Counted from the first letter of the stretch, positions 54,427 through 63,184 are shown. The stretch: DNA of 64,000 nt from Micromonospora pallida (GCF_900090325.1 NZ_FMHW01000002.1:744001-808000); one strand, 5' to 3'. Made by a program: numbers and translations. Notes: generated by a model from the letters alone, not told the origin.

Positions 54427-54843
54427 TCAGAAGAACCTGTTCTCCTGTATGTTGCCGTCCCCTACTTGGACGCCCTGCGCGTGGCGCAGGTCCGGGCTCG
54501 GCACCGGGCCAGCCGAGCTGGCGACGGCCGAGGTGTCCGCGCCCTCCCCAGCAGCAGACGTCGGCACCTCCTTCGCGATCTCGGAGCGTCGCCAGTGCAG
54601 GAAGCCGAACACCGCACCTGCCCCACCGAAGACGACCGAGAGCAGGACACCGGCGATGGACACCCACTTCTCTGCTCGATCCAGTCCTTCCCCGAGCAGG
54701 ACGAGAGCGACCCCTGAAATCGCGACGATCGCCGATACCGCTGCCAGGCCACCACGCCAGAACCGGTCCATCACACCATCATGGAGTCGGCCGTGCGCAA
54801 CGCCAAGCAACCCCGCGCACAGCGTCTCACGCCCGACGGTCAT
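54427..54843 (-). CDS. Two-helix membrane protein with C-terminal amyloid-like motif (candidate effector)
   Basis: A 138-residue protein with membrane helices at about residues 31-51 (GGLAAVSAIVAISGVALVLL) and 60-83, a short basic loop (HWRRSEIAKEV), a flexible Ala/Ser/Pro segment and the C-terminal 15 residues GVQVGDGNIQENRFF. The last segment matches the N-terminal motif of the convergent STAND-TPR protein at 9 of 14 positions (G-QVG-GN-Q-N-F). Its start overlaps the fxsB stop as ATGA, so it is coupled to the maturase; an internal ATG (Met25) would skip the overlap. A small membrane protein with such a tail fits an effector that is triggered by templated aggregation. This role is inferred. 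Confidence 0.75.
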   Translation of the reverse strand: MTVGRETLCAGLLGVAHGRLHDGVMDRFWRGGLAAVSAIVAISGVALVLLGEGLDRAEKWVSIAGVLLSVVFGGAGAVFGFLHWRRSEIAKEVPTSAAGEGADTSAVASSAGPVPSPDLRHAQGVQVGDGNIQENRFF

Positions 54844-57407
54844 GACCAGCTGTCCAGCGTGGCGCGCATCCGGGCGGTGAACCGCTCACCGGCTGCGGTC
54901 AACACCCCCAGGCCGAGCAGCGCGTCGAGCGCGCCGTCGGTCCAGTCGCGGTAGCGGCGGTGGTGCGCTGCGGCCTCCGCGCCCGGGCGTCGGCGCCACA
55001 CATCGGCGACCGCCAGGTGGGCGTACGTGCCGTGCAGCACCCCCTCGACCGGGCGCGGGTCTTCCCGCCACGGCACGGTGAGCAGCCGAGCGTCGTCCTG
55101 GTCGACCAGCTCGCACACGTCCAGCACCCCGTCGAGCTTGAGGTGCTGCACCTCGTGCACGAGCAGCACGGCCAAGGCGGCATCGTCGGGCACCGGGGTC
55201 ACGGCGACCGCGCCGAAGGCGGACGCGGCGGCGGCGCTGCGCTGCCGGCCCCGCCGGTCCGGCCGCAACGGCACGACGGCCCGCAGCAGCGCCCGTACGC
55301 CAGGGGCGTACCCATTGGCCGTGGTGTCGATCCGCCGCACCGCCGCGGTGAGCTGAGCGGCCCACCGGGCGGCGGCGGCCGAGCTGAGCCGGGGCGCCAC
55401 TACCAGGTCCTGGTAGCTGTCGCGGTAAGGGTCGACGTCCTCGATCAGCACGGCCGGATCCTCGGCCCAACGCGCCGGCCGCCACCCGGCCGGCTCGATC
55501 CGCCCGCCCGGCGGCACGCCGGACCCGACCGGTTCTGTCCGAAGCTGAACCGGGCCACCCGGTGGGGCGGCGACCCCGACCGGTTCCGGTCGGAGCGGGA
55601 CGCCATCGACCGGCACGGTGACCGTCCGGCCGCCAGCGCTGGCCCGGAAGCCGCCGGGCACCGCCGTGACGGTGACCGGGCCGGTCGCGTCCGGCCAGCT
55701 GAGCGCGCCCAGGGTGGGGAGGCTGAGCACGCCGTCGCGCAGCGGTACGTCGAGGTCGCCGGGGGCACCGGCGCGGATCGCCGCTGCGGCGGCCACCGCG
55801 GCGAGCCGGCCGAGGTCAGCCAGCGCCGGCGTCTGCATGCGGCGTTGCGCCCACCGGCGGACGAACGGGTGGGCCAACACGTCGATCACCGCCGCCGGGA
55901 CGGTGACGTCCAGCTCGACCAGGCGGTCCCAGGCAGGCCCGGCGAGCGGGTGCCCGCTCGTCGCCGGGCTGAGCGCGACCAGCAGCGCACGGGTCTTGGC
56001 CAGGTGCACCTCGGTGAGCTGACGGACGGACGTCTCGGTGCCGTACCCGGTGCCGAGGTCGTCGAGCACCGCCGGGTTCAGGGCGTCCGGTCCCGGACCG
56101 TCGTCGACCGGCGCGCCACGGACCGACCGGCCGGATGCCGGCAGCGCGGGGTCCGGGCTTTCGGGGTCGGCCGATGCCGCCGGCACGACGGTGACCGGGC
56201 CGGCTGGACGGGCCGATGCCGGCGGCATCGCGGTGTCTGGGCCCGCCAGCTCCGGCGCGTCCAGGCCGCCCGTCACGCCGCGGATCAGGTGCAGCAGGTC
56301 GGCGCAGTAGGCGGACGGGTTGGCGAAACCGCTGCCGGTGCGGAAGCGGTGGGCGAACAGCCCACCGCCGCACTGGTGCACCACGGGGCAGGCCCGACAG
56401 GCCGCGCAGAGGCCGCCCAGACCGGCCTGCCGGACCGCGATCATCGGGTGCGCGGCGACCGCCTCCACCGGATGCCGGAAGACGTCCAGACCGGTGGCGG
56501 GCGCGCCATCGTACGCTGACTTCAGCGAGTCGACCTGCTCGTAGCTGCCGTCGGTCTCGATCACCGCGAGGTCGGCGGCGGCCAGCCCGAGCGCCTCGGT
56601 ACGGGTCGTACCGCCGGCCGCCGTGGCGAGCAACGAGTCCAACAGGCGGATCGGCACCGGGCGCCCGTCGGCCGTCCAGGCCCGGTGCACCGCGAGCAGC
56701 CAGTCGGCATACGGGGTCGCGGCGCCGGGCGGGCGTGGCGGTGGGCGATCCCAGTTGGCATGCGGCAGCAGGAAGTCGATCTGCGGCGGTTCCTCGGCGA
56801 GCAGCGCCCGGTAGACCGGCACCGGTTCGTTGGCGAGGTCGACGGTGCACAGCAGCCCGGCGAAGCTCGGCCGGTACTCCGGACGGCGCAGCAACGCGAG
56901 GGCCCGCAGCACCCGCTCGTGGCTGCTCGCGCCGTTGGCGTAGCGGCGGTGCCGGTCGTTGGCGGCCCGGTCACCGTCGAGCGAGACGCCGACCGCCACG
57001 CCGTGGGTGACCAGCACCTCGGCGATCTCCTCGGTGAGCAGCACCCCGTTGGACTGCATCCGCAGGTCCAGCCGGGTCACCGGATCGAGCCGGCGGCGCA
57101 GCTCGCTCGCCACGGCGGCGAGCCCGACCGCCCCGGCCAGCAGCGGCTCACCGCCGTGCAGCACGACCCGCACGACGTCGAGCCGGTGCGCGGTGGCGTG
57201 CTCCGCGATGCGCCGGGCGGCTGCCGTCACCGTCTGCGGCGACATGGTGTGCGGCTGACGGCGCCAGGACTGGTCGGAGTGCTCGTAGACGTAGCAGTGG
57301 TCGCAGGACAGGTCACACCGACTGACGATCTTGAGAACGTACTGGCTCAGGGTGCCGGGCGGCGCGGGCTTACCGGCGTCAGATCGAAGAGCCGAAGGCT
57401 GCGACAT
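54840..57407 (-). CDS. fxsB: Radical SAM/SPASM maturase FxsB fused to an HExxH domain
   Basis: An 855-residue RiPP maturase. The radical SAM cluster motif is SRCDLSCDHCYVYEH (about residues 21-35, CxxxCxxC), followed by LHGGEPLLAG and SPASM-type cysteines in GLCAACRACPVVHQCGGG. The C-terminal 400 residues are the HExxH domain of FxsB-type fusions, with LVHEVQHLKLDGV (about 755-767). FxsB enzymes install carbon-carbon cyclophane-type crosslinks on the aromatic end of FxsA-like precursors. The ATG at 57407 lies inside the end of fxsA, overlapping it by 29 bases. The stop overlaps the next gene (ATGA), giving a tightly coupled fxsA-fxsB-membrane protein operon. Confidence 0.9.
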   Translation of the reverse strand: MSQPSALRSDAGKPAPPGTLSQYVLKIVSRCDLSCDHCYVYEHSDQSWRRQPHTMSPQTVTAAARRIAEHATAHRLDVVRVVLHGGEPLLAGAVGLAAVASELRRRLDPVTRLDLRMQSNGVLLTEEIAEVLVTHGVAVGVSLDGDRAANDRHRRYANGASSHERVLRALALLRRPEYRPSFAGLLCTVDLANEPVPVYRALLAEEPPQIDFLLPHANWDRPPPRPPGAATPYADWLLAVHRAWTADGRPVPIRLLDSLLATAAGGTTRTEALGLAAADLAVIETDGSYEQVDSLKSAYDGAPATGLDVFRHPVEAVAAHPMIAVRQAGLGGLCAACRACPVVHQCGGGLFAHRFRTGSGFANPSAYCADLLHLIRGVTGGLDAPELAGPDTAMPPASARPAGPVTVVPAASADPESPDPALPASGRSVRGAPVDDGPGPDALNPAVLDDLGTGYGTETSVRQLTEVHLAKTRALLVALSPATSGHPLAGPAWDRLVELDVTVPAAVIDVLAHPFVRRWAQRRMQTPALADLGRLAAVAAAAAIRAGAPGDLDVPLRDGVLSLPTLGALSWPDATGPVTVTAVPGGFRASAGGRTVTVPVDGVPLRPEPVGVAAPPGGPVQLRTEPVGSGVPPGGRIEPAGWRPARWAEDPAVLIEDVDPYRDSYQDLVVAPRLSSAAAARWAAQLTAAVRRIDTTANGYAPGVRALLRAVVPLRPDRRGRQRSAAAASAFGAVAVTPVPDDAALAVLLVHEVQHLKLDGVLDVCELVDQDDARLLTVPWREDPRPVEGVLHGTYAHLAVADVWRRRPGAEAAAHHRRYRDWTDGALDALLGLGVLTAAGERFTARMRATLDSWS

Positions 57408-57549
57408 CGACGCGGGCCGGCTGGTCCACGGTGCGGGTGTCGGACAGCGCCACCGCACGGGCACGGGAGAGCGGGATCTTGCCGAGCGGAGTGCGTCGGA
57501 GATCGGCCAGCGGAGCGGTGGTCGTCAATCGGGCCTGGTTGCGATCCAC
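57379..57549 (-). CDS. fxsA: FxSxx-COOH precursor peptide FxsA
   Basis: A 56-residue peptide that starts MDRNQARLTTTAPLADLR and ends AAFGSSI, an exact F-x-S-x-x-COOH terminus. The middle PLSRARAVALSD resembles the leader region of the family. It is the precursor modified by FxsB, with the C-terminal Phe as the likely crosslink site. A GGGGGGA ribosome site precedes the GTG. Its last 29 bases also encode the start of FxsB in another frame, so precursor and maturase are linked in translation. Confidence 0.9.
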   Translation of the reverse strand: MDRNQARLTTTAPLADLRRTPLGKIPLSRARAVALSDTRTVDQPARVDVAAFGSSI

Positions 57550-57798
57550 GTGAATCCCCCCATTGGACTGGCGGGTCGGCCGGGCCGTCCGGATCGGCGG
57601 CCCGTGGCAACTGTCGATGAGTCTACAACACGGAAAGTAGCATCAACGATGCGGTGCGCCACATCTTCAAGGGGTGTCGGCCGGGCACCGCGTCGAGCTG
57701 CGGGGCGGCCGTACCGGCGACCGCGGCGACCACGGTCAGGCCGGCGACCCCGGACGGTCCGGCGGTGGCCTGTACCTCGACGATGTAGCGTCGCCGCC
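57550..57798. other. Divergent region between fxsA and RidA gene
   Basis: It contains the fxsA promoter (not defined) and the RidA -10 box. A minus-strand frame of 61 codons here has no family motif and is not called. A TAGCGT box at 57786-57791 sits 7 bases before the RidA GTG. Confidence 0.4.
57786..57791 (+). promoter_or_regulatory. -10 element TAGCGT, probable leaderless start
   Basis: TAGCGT, then CGCCGCC, then the RidA GTG at 57799. The 7-base spacing and lack of a ribosome site fit a leaderless transcript. Confidence 0.5.
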
Positions 57799-58212
57799 GT
57801 GACCTCACCTGCCCGACTGATTCGGGAGCCTGCCCTTTGCGGCGTCGCCGGGTACGCGTATGCGGCCATGGTTGAGCCGCCGGTCCGGCTTGTCTTCACT
57901 GCCGGTTCCTGTCCGCTGGATGCGGAGGGGCGGACCGTTGCGCCGGGTGACCCGGTTGGCCAGGCCCGGCAGGTGATGGCGAACCTGGAGACCGCTCTCG
58001 CGGCGGCCGGCGCTCTGCTCACTGACGTTGTCAAGACCACCGTCTACGTGGCGTCGCCCTGCCGGTCCGATCTGGTGGCCGTTTGGGAGGTTGTCCGGGA
58101 CGCGTTCGGTGACCACGAGCCGCCGAGCACGCTGCTCGGGGTGGCCGTGCTCGGGTACGACGACCAGCTCGTCGAGGTCGAGGCCGTCGCCGCTGTCCGC
58201 GACGGGCGCTGA
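57799..58212 (+). CDS. RidA/YjgF family protein
   Basis: A 137-residue RidA-like protein, a family that hydrolyses reactive enamine/imine intermediates from PLP enzymes. Family features are RLVFTAGSCPLDAEGRTVAP (about residues 29-48), GQARQVMANLETALAAAGAL (about 54-73), DVVKTTVYVAS and the final strand LVEVEAVAAV. The key Arg that binds the substrate carboxylate in true RidA would lie near PCRSDLVAVW, so deaminase activity is possible but not certain. It is divergent from the RiPP operon. Confidence 0.85.
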   Translation: MTSPARLIREPALCGVAGYAYAAMVEPPVRLVFTAGSCPLDAEGRTVAPGDPVGQARQVMANLETALAAAGALLTDVVKTTVYVASPCRSDLVAVWEVVRDAFGDHEPPSTLLGVAVLGYDDQLVEVEAVAAVRDGR

Positions 58213-58254
58213 CCTGCGGACCGCCCGGCGAGGACGCGTGTCCGGGGGAGTGTT

Positions 58255-58392
58255 GCCCCACCAGGTCCGGTCGTATCGGGCGCTCGCAGGCAGGCGCGCG
58301 CCGAGAACTTCCTCAAGCCGCTGGAACGACATCCGGATCTCGCCTCGATCGTGCCGCTTCAGGAAGTCGGTCAGGGGCTCGTACTTCGCCAT
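58255..58392 (-). pseudogene. DUF7662-like protein, truncated
   Basis: The minus strand from 58392 reads MAKYEPLTDFLKRHDRGEIR and then SFQRLEEVLGARLPASARYD up to WWGN, the typical N-terminal half of small DUF7662-type proteins, whose function is unknown. After WWGN the reading becomes Arg-rich noise, so the second half is gone. The strand converges with RidA. Confidence 0.55.
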
Positions 58393-58653
58393 CGCGAAGC
58401 TCTCCCGGCTCGTCGACGTGGTTCGCGCTCGTTGCGTAGGGGTTCACGACGGCGTCGGCCTGACTGTAGCCGCCGGCAGCCGAGAGCGCGCGGCTCACAT
58501 CGCCTGCTTGTGACCATAGGCGTGTTGGTGAAGGCGCATCTTCCGCGCGCGGGTAGTCCCTGCCCCGTTCCCGCCTGCTTTACACAGTGGACTGGCCGAC
58601 ACGGCGGTGTCGGTAGTCAGCGGCACAGTGCTCTCGCCGTATACGAGGCCCAT
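58393..58653. other. Region of unclear content
   Basis: No gene is supported; it may hold the degraded start of the PIN-like frame that follows. Confidence 0.3.
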
Positions 58654-59124
58654 GTGAGCGTGCGGGATCGACTGGCCGTCTGTGATGCGGACGAGCAGGA
58701 GTGGCGGCCGGCGGCGGGGAGCGGCTACCGGGCCGCATACGCCGTCTCGTACATCGACCGGATCGTGCCGCAGCCCGGCAGGGTGATTCGACCGGTGGAC
58801 TTCTCCGACACCGGGCAACCCCGCGGTGAGGTGACCGTGGAGGTTGTCCTCGACCCGCCGGGGCACACGCGGCTACCGCACAACGACGCCGAGATTGTGG
58901 CCCGCGCCGTGGAAATCCAGACTCTTGCCGGCCGGCCGATCCGCCTGGTCACCTACGACACGAAGATGAGGATGCGGGGCCGCGATGCCGGCCTGCGGGT
59001 GGACAAGGTCGAAGTGCCGGAGAAGGACGAAAAGCCGTCGCGGCGGTGGACGCACGGAAGATCGGCCGGTGAGCAGCGAGGCGAGCGAGGTGGAGCAGAT
59101 CAGCGACCCGTCGGATTGGCATGA
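58654..59124 (+). pseudogene. PIN-like domain fragment
   Basis: About 156 codons with coding-type composition. The segment LPHNDAEIVARAVEIQTLAG followed by RPIRLVTYDTKMRMRGRDAG resembles the C-terminal half of PIN-domain ribonuclease-like proteins (an acidic helix, then a strand with TYD). The N-terminal half with the first catalytic Asp is not visible and no ribosome site supports GTG 58654. The tail is Arg/Gly-rich and looks read-through. Probably a decayed gene; a short intact protein is possible. Confidence 0.4.
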
Positions 59125-59238
59125 ACTGGGCAACGAGCGGGGCAACTGCTCGATAGGTCGACCGACAAGGGCCGTAGCGGAACGACGCCCGGTATGTAAC
59201 CGGGCGTCGTCGTGTGCCTGGGGCGGCGGTTGGCTTCG

Positions 59239-60132
59239 CTACTCTGCCCTGCCAGCCCGGCGACGGAACCGGATGGCGGTGGCGAACCCGAGCGCCGAGC
59301 CGACCAGCAGGCCGGCGAGTCCTCCACTGAGCACACCGTTCCCGGCGTCGAGACCGGAGACGTTGGAAGCGGGGGCGAGGGACGGCGCGGGACTGGTTGG
59401 GACGGCGGTCGGCGGCAGCGTCGAAGTTGGCATCGGCGTCGGCGTGGAGGTGGGCTTCGGCGTGCTGGAGCTGGTCGGCGTGGGCGTTGACGTGGGGGTT
59501 GGCGTCGGCGTGGGCGTGGGAGCGTCGCAGAGCGGGGGCTCGTTGACCAGCCGGACGTATTTGTACCCTGCGATCTCCAGCGACCAGCGGTCGGTCGGCT
59601 TCACCCAGTCCTCGGTGATGAAGGTGTTCCCAGGGAGAGCGGTTCCGGTCAGCTCCTCGCCGCGCTGTTTCACCAGCTTGTACTGGCGGGCCTCGGCGGT
59701 CGCGTTCTTGATCCGAAGGGTGACCTGGTACGGGCTCGGACGGCAGTCCACGATCAGGTTGAAGGTAGTCGCCGTGGTGCCACATGCCCTGAGCGCTTCG
59801 GGGGAGACTGAGGCAGAGGCTACAACCACGCCCCCGACAGTGACGTCGACGCTGTAGCCACCGAGCGTTTCCCGGACGACGCTGCCGCCCGCCGGAACGG
59901 TGAACACCGGGGGGTATGGATACGCGGTGTCGTTGGTGATGGCGGCTTCGATGTCAGTCGACGTGTTGTTGGTGATCGTCCAGTACACCCAGCTGTTGCC
60001 GTAGGCGGGCTCGTAGCAGGGCGACGACGCGGTCACGGCCGGGGTTTCGGCATGGGCGGGAGCCCCAGCGACGCCGACGAGCGCCAACACGAGGGCCGCG
60101 CCAGCGAGGATCCTGAGCAGGATGTGCCCCAC
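59239..60132 (-). CDS. Secreted, C-terminally anchored protein with Thr-Pro rich stalk
   Basis: A 297-residue exported protein. A signal peptide (residues 1-27; LRILAGAALVLALVGVAGAPAHA) is followed by two beta-rich extracellular domains (about 30-200; YGNSWVYWTITNNTSTDIEA and similar), a Thr/Pro/Ser stalk (about 205-250) and a C-terminal helix with basic tail (about 270-297; LAGLLVGSALGF then RFRRRAGRAE). There is no clear LPxTG sortase signal, so it is probably anchored by the helix. The start at 60132 has GAGGAG five bases upstream. The family is unknown. Confidence 0.75.
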   Translation of the reverse strand: MGHILLRILAGAALVLALVGVAGAPAHAETPAVTASSPCYEPAYGNSWVYWTITNNTSTDIEAAITNDTAYPYPPVFTVPAGGSVVRETLGGYSVDVTVGGVVVASASVSPEALRACGTTATTFNLIVDCRPSPYQVTLRIKNATAEARQYKLVKQRGEELTGTALPGNTFITEDWVKPTDRWSLEIAGYKYVRLVNEPPLCDAPTPTPTPTPTSTPTPTSSSTPKPTSTPTPMPTSTLPPTAVPTSPAPSLAPASNVSGLDAGNGVLSGGLAGLLVGSALGFATAIRFRRRAGRAE

Positions 60133-60309
60133 GTCTACTCCTCGGAGACGGAGGGGAGACCCGGGCCTTCCGGGTCCGTGTGCGCCACCGGTGTCCTTCT
60201 CAGCCAGCACGGAGTCAAGGATCACTAGAGGTGACCGCAGGCTATGCGGAGGGTCAGACAGTGTCCCGATGTGAATCAAGCGGGGCGTGTCGTCAGGGGC
60301 TCTCGGCAC

Positions 60310-60400
60310 TCATTCACGAGAACCTTGCATCTTTGACTTGGCCCTCGGAAGCGAGGAGATGGCGGCCATCGACGCTATGACCACCAGCGATGGCTCCAGA
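60310..60400 (+). pseudogene. Aldo/keto reductase C-terminal relic
   Basis: Reads IFDLALGSEEMAAIDAM, close to the conserved C-terminal pattern of aldo/keto reductases (FDF-L---EMAAIDAL). The expected preceding RIxEN is present only in another frame (IHENL). Nothing of the barrel remains. Confidence 0.5.
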
Positions 60401-60660
60401 CCAGGTGCTGCCCTTGGTCTCCGAGTCAAGGCTGCGAAGCGCGGGATGGTGGCGGTCGAGCAACCGGTCGTGCTGGATGCAGTCGAGCAGATGGTCTTCG
60501 CGGATCTTCGGTCGGGGAGAGGATGTGGTGCGGCTGCTCGTGTCGCCGTGGCGGCGGCGATAGCCGGGGTGGCCATGGACCCAGTGCGAGTCGGCCATCC
60601 AGGGGCGGTGCCTGGGGATGGTCACCCGACTGGCGGAACCGTCATGCCCGGACGGTGTCT
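60400..60660 (-). pseudogene. Large serine recombinase C-terminal relic
   Basis: The minus strand reads MADSHWVHGHPGYRRRHGDT, then KIREDHLLDCIQHDRLLDRH and HPALRSLD. This matches the zinc-ribbon and following part of actinobacterial resolvase/integrase-type recombinases (MDSHWxHGRxGYRCRHG), but cysteines are lost. The rest of the gene is absent. It suggests that another integrative element once ended here. Confidence 0.5.
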
Positions 60661-60974
60661 TTCCCTGCTCATCCGGCTGCTTGGCGTACTGGGCTCTGCG
60701 GTGTGGACTGACGCAGGATCACTTCCCCCGTTGAGTCATCGTTTCAGTGGGCGAAATCGGGGTACTTCGCCGTTCGGTCGCGCCGGGCAGGGGCGTGGCG
60801 CTGGCGGCGACTCTACGTGATGGTCTTTAGAAGCGTTTCCCAGGCCCTTTTCGTTACACCAACACGCCGCGCATTCTCATAGACGTTTGCCACTATCAAA
60901 TATCGGCTTTCTTCCTTGTTGCGCCTGAAACGGCCCACTTAGCCTGGCTCGGGATCCAACGGGGGAGCGGCACG

Positions 60975-62939
60975 ATGAAACTACAGATCCGGCTTCTGGG
61001 CACCGTGGAGCTGCGCGTTGACGACAAGGTCATCGCGCCGGGTGCGGCGAAGCGCCGGGCCGTCCTCGCCGCTCTGGCATTGGAGGCCAATCGGGCTGTC
61101 TCCTTGCCGCGAATGGCCGACATGGTCTGGGCCGCCTGTCCGCCGGCCTCCGCCGTAGCGAATCTGCGGTCGCATGTTGCTGCTCTGCGGCGGACGTTGG
61201 GCGGGCGCCTGATAGCGCACCGCAACGCGTACGAGTTGCGGCTGGCGACGCACGAGCTGGACGTGACCGAGTTCCACCGGCTCGCGGACGAGGGACGCGC
61301 CCTGCTCGCCGCGGCCGACCCGGCCAGCGCCGTCGCGACCCTCACCGCCGCATTGGCGCAGTGGGGCGGCCCGTCCGGCGAGGGTCTGCCGCGGGGCACC
61401 GCGCTGGACAGCTGGTGGACCGGGCTCGACGAGCAGCGGCTGCAGGTCTTCGAGGAACTCGCGGAGGCGCGGCTGGCGGTTGGCGACCACGGGCAGCTGC
61501 TATCTGAGCTGCGCAGGCATCTTGCTGGCCATCCGCTGCGCGAGCGGGCCTGGGGTCAGCTGATGCTGGCGCTCTACCGGTGCGGAGACGTTTCGGCGGC
61601 GCTCACGGTCTACCAGGACGCCCGGGCGGTACTCGAGGAGCAGCTCGGCATCGAGCCCGGTGACGAGTTGGTCGCTCTGCACCGCGCTGTGCTCGACCGG
61701 GCATCCGAGCTCGCGCACACCCCTGCGCCCGCGCCGGTCACCACGGCGAGCGTCACCTTCCCGTCGCCGCAGGCCAGCGCTGCGCGGGTGCCGCCAGCGG
61801 GGCCGATCGGGGCTGCCGGCTGGGTCGTGCCCCGGGAGCTGCCCGCCGACCTGGTCACCTTCGTCGGCCGGGAGCGGGAGACCACCAAGGTGGTTACCGC
61901 ACTGCGCGGTGCCGCCCCGATCACCGTGGTCATCACCGGCCCGCCCGGCAGCGGCAAGACAGCCCTGGCGGTACGCGCCGCGCACGCTGTCGCCGCAGAG
62001 TTCCCCGACGGGCAGGTTTTCGTCGACCTGGACAAGCGGACCTCGGTGAACCCAGGGGAGGTGCTGGCTCGGGTGCTACGCGCGCTCGGTGTCGCCCCCG
62101 CGGATGTGCCGGAGGACGTCGATGAGCGGGCCGGCTGGTTCCGGTCGCTGGTCGCCGACCGGCGGTTGCTGCTGGTGGTGGACGGGGTCACCCGGTCCGC
62201 CCAGGTCCGCGCGTTGCTGCCGGCCGGGCCTGGTCCGGCTCTGGTCGTGGTCGGGCAGCGTCGGCTGGGCAGCCTGGATGGGGTACGGCATGTGACGTTG
62301 CGTTCGCTCGCCGCCATCGGTGCGCGTGAGCTGCTGGAGGCGCTGGTCGACCGCGGGCGGCTGGCCGTCGACCCGGCGGCCATGGGCGAGCTGGTACGTC
62401 TCTGCGCGGGGTCGGTGCTGGCCCTGCGGGTCGCCGGCACGCGCCTGGCCGCCTACCCGGCCATGTCCGTGGCGGCCCTCGTCGCTCAGCTCGGCGACGG
62501 GCGGGAACGGCTGGACCTGCTGGACTACGAGGACCTGTCGGTACGGCGCAGCCTCGACAGCGTGGTGGCCGCCGTCCGTGCCGAGGACGAGGTGGCCGGG
62601 CGGCTCCTCGTCCTGCTCGGCGCGGCGCCCGATGCCCTGCTGCAGCCCGAGCGGGTCACCCGGCAGCTCGGGATCTCTTCCGCTCGGTTGCGCCGCACCC
62701 TCGACGGTCTGGCCGATGCGCATCTGGTGCAGCCAGACGAGTCCGGGGGCTGCCGGTTGCCGGCGCTGGTCCGGGAGTACGCCGCCGAGTTGGCCGCCGC
62801 GTCCACCGTCGCCGCTCACCCTCGTGACTGGAAGGCGCGTCGTCCGGTTGGCTGCCTGATGGGTCGCGGCGACCTGTCTGGACCAGGACCGATCGGCTCT
62901 CATGGGGACAGTCCGACGAGCGTGAGAGCAGGGTCGTGA
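60975..62939 (+). CDS. AfsR/SARP family regulator with STAND NTPase domain
   Basis: A 654-residue regulator. Residues 1-95 are the OmpR-like winged helix (IRLLGTVELRVDDKVIAPGA, LRSHVAALRRTLGG), and about 95-245 are the bacterial transcriptional activation domain (AWGQLMLALYRCGDVSAALT, LGIEPGDEL). Then comes a NB-ARC-like NTPase with P-loop VVITGPPGSGKTALAVRAAH (about residue 315) and Walker B RRLLLVVDGVTRS. It ends after the winged-helix part of the STAND module, without the TPR repeats of full AfsR. SARPs switch on secondary metabolism genes; the target is not clear. GGGGGAG precedes the ATG. Confidence 0.88.
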   Translation: MKLQIRLLGTVELRVDDKVIAPGAAKRRAVLAALALEANRAVSLPRMADMVWAACPPASAVANLRSHVAALRRTLGGRLIAHRNAYELRLATHELDVTEFHRLADEGRALLAAADPASAVATLTAALAQWGGPSGEGLPRGTALDSWWTGLDEQRLQVFEELAEARLAVGDHGQLLSELRRHLAGHPLRERAWGQLMLALYRCGDVSAALTVYQDARAVLEEQLGIEPGDELVALHRAVLDRASELAHTPAPAPVTTASVTFPSPQASAARVPPAGPIGAAGWVVPRELPADLVTFVGRERETTKVVTALRGAAPITVVITGPPGSGKTALAVRAAHAVAAEFPDGQVFVDLDKRTSVNPGEVLARVLRALGVAPADVPEDVDERAGWFRSLVADRRLLLVVDGVTRSAQVRALLPAGPGPALVVVGQRRLGSLDGVRHVTLRSLAAIGARELLEALVDRGRLAVDPAAMGELVRLCAGSVLALRVAGTRLAAYPAMSVAALVAQLGDGRERLDLLDYEDLSVRRSLDSVVAAVRAEDEVAGRLLVLLGAAPDALLQPERVTRQLGISSARLRRTLDGLADAHLVQPDESGGCRLPALVREYAAELAAASTVAAHPRDWKARRPVGCLMGRGDLSGPGPIGSHGDSPTSVRAGS

Positions 62940-63184
62940 CAGTCCGGCCCTAGCCAGCGCTACGGAGGCGCATCCGGCATCGTCGAACACCCCGGTGGGT
63001 CGGCGACCACCACTGTGTCTGCGGATCTCACGCCCGAGTGCCCGCCCGGATGGAGTTACCGCTGCCCGTGGTCTATTCGCCTGAAGCTGCCCAGGTCAAG
63101 GACGGAATGTATTTGGGCGATAGCTCTGTGTATATCGACGATCATTAGCATGCACCCGTCGTGTCTTTGGTGGAGCGGAGGGTG
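62940..63184. other. Intergenic region upstream of RHS gene
   Basis: No gene is supported. An AT-rich patch near 63105-63155 (GTATTTGGGCGATAG, GTGTATATCGACGATC) is a probable promoter of the RHS gene. Confidence 0.4.

Larger units (their letters stand above)
60133..60974. other. Gene-poor region with relics
   Basis: It holds an aldo/keto reductase relic and a serine recombinase relic (listed separately) and a promoter region for the SARP gene. The AT-richer 60825-60960 stretch is the likely promoter. No intact gene is seen. Confidence 0.5.

Noticed and set aside
57623..57808. Minus-strand 61-codon frame upstream of fxsA as a second precursor peptide
   Set aside because: No FxSxx end, no ribosome site, and it overlaps the RidA promoter and start.
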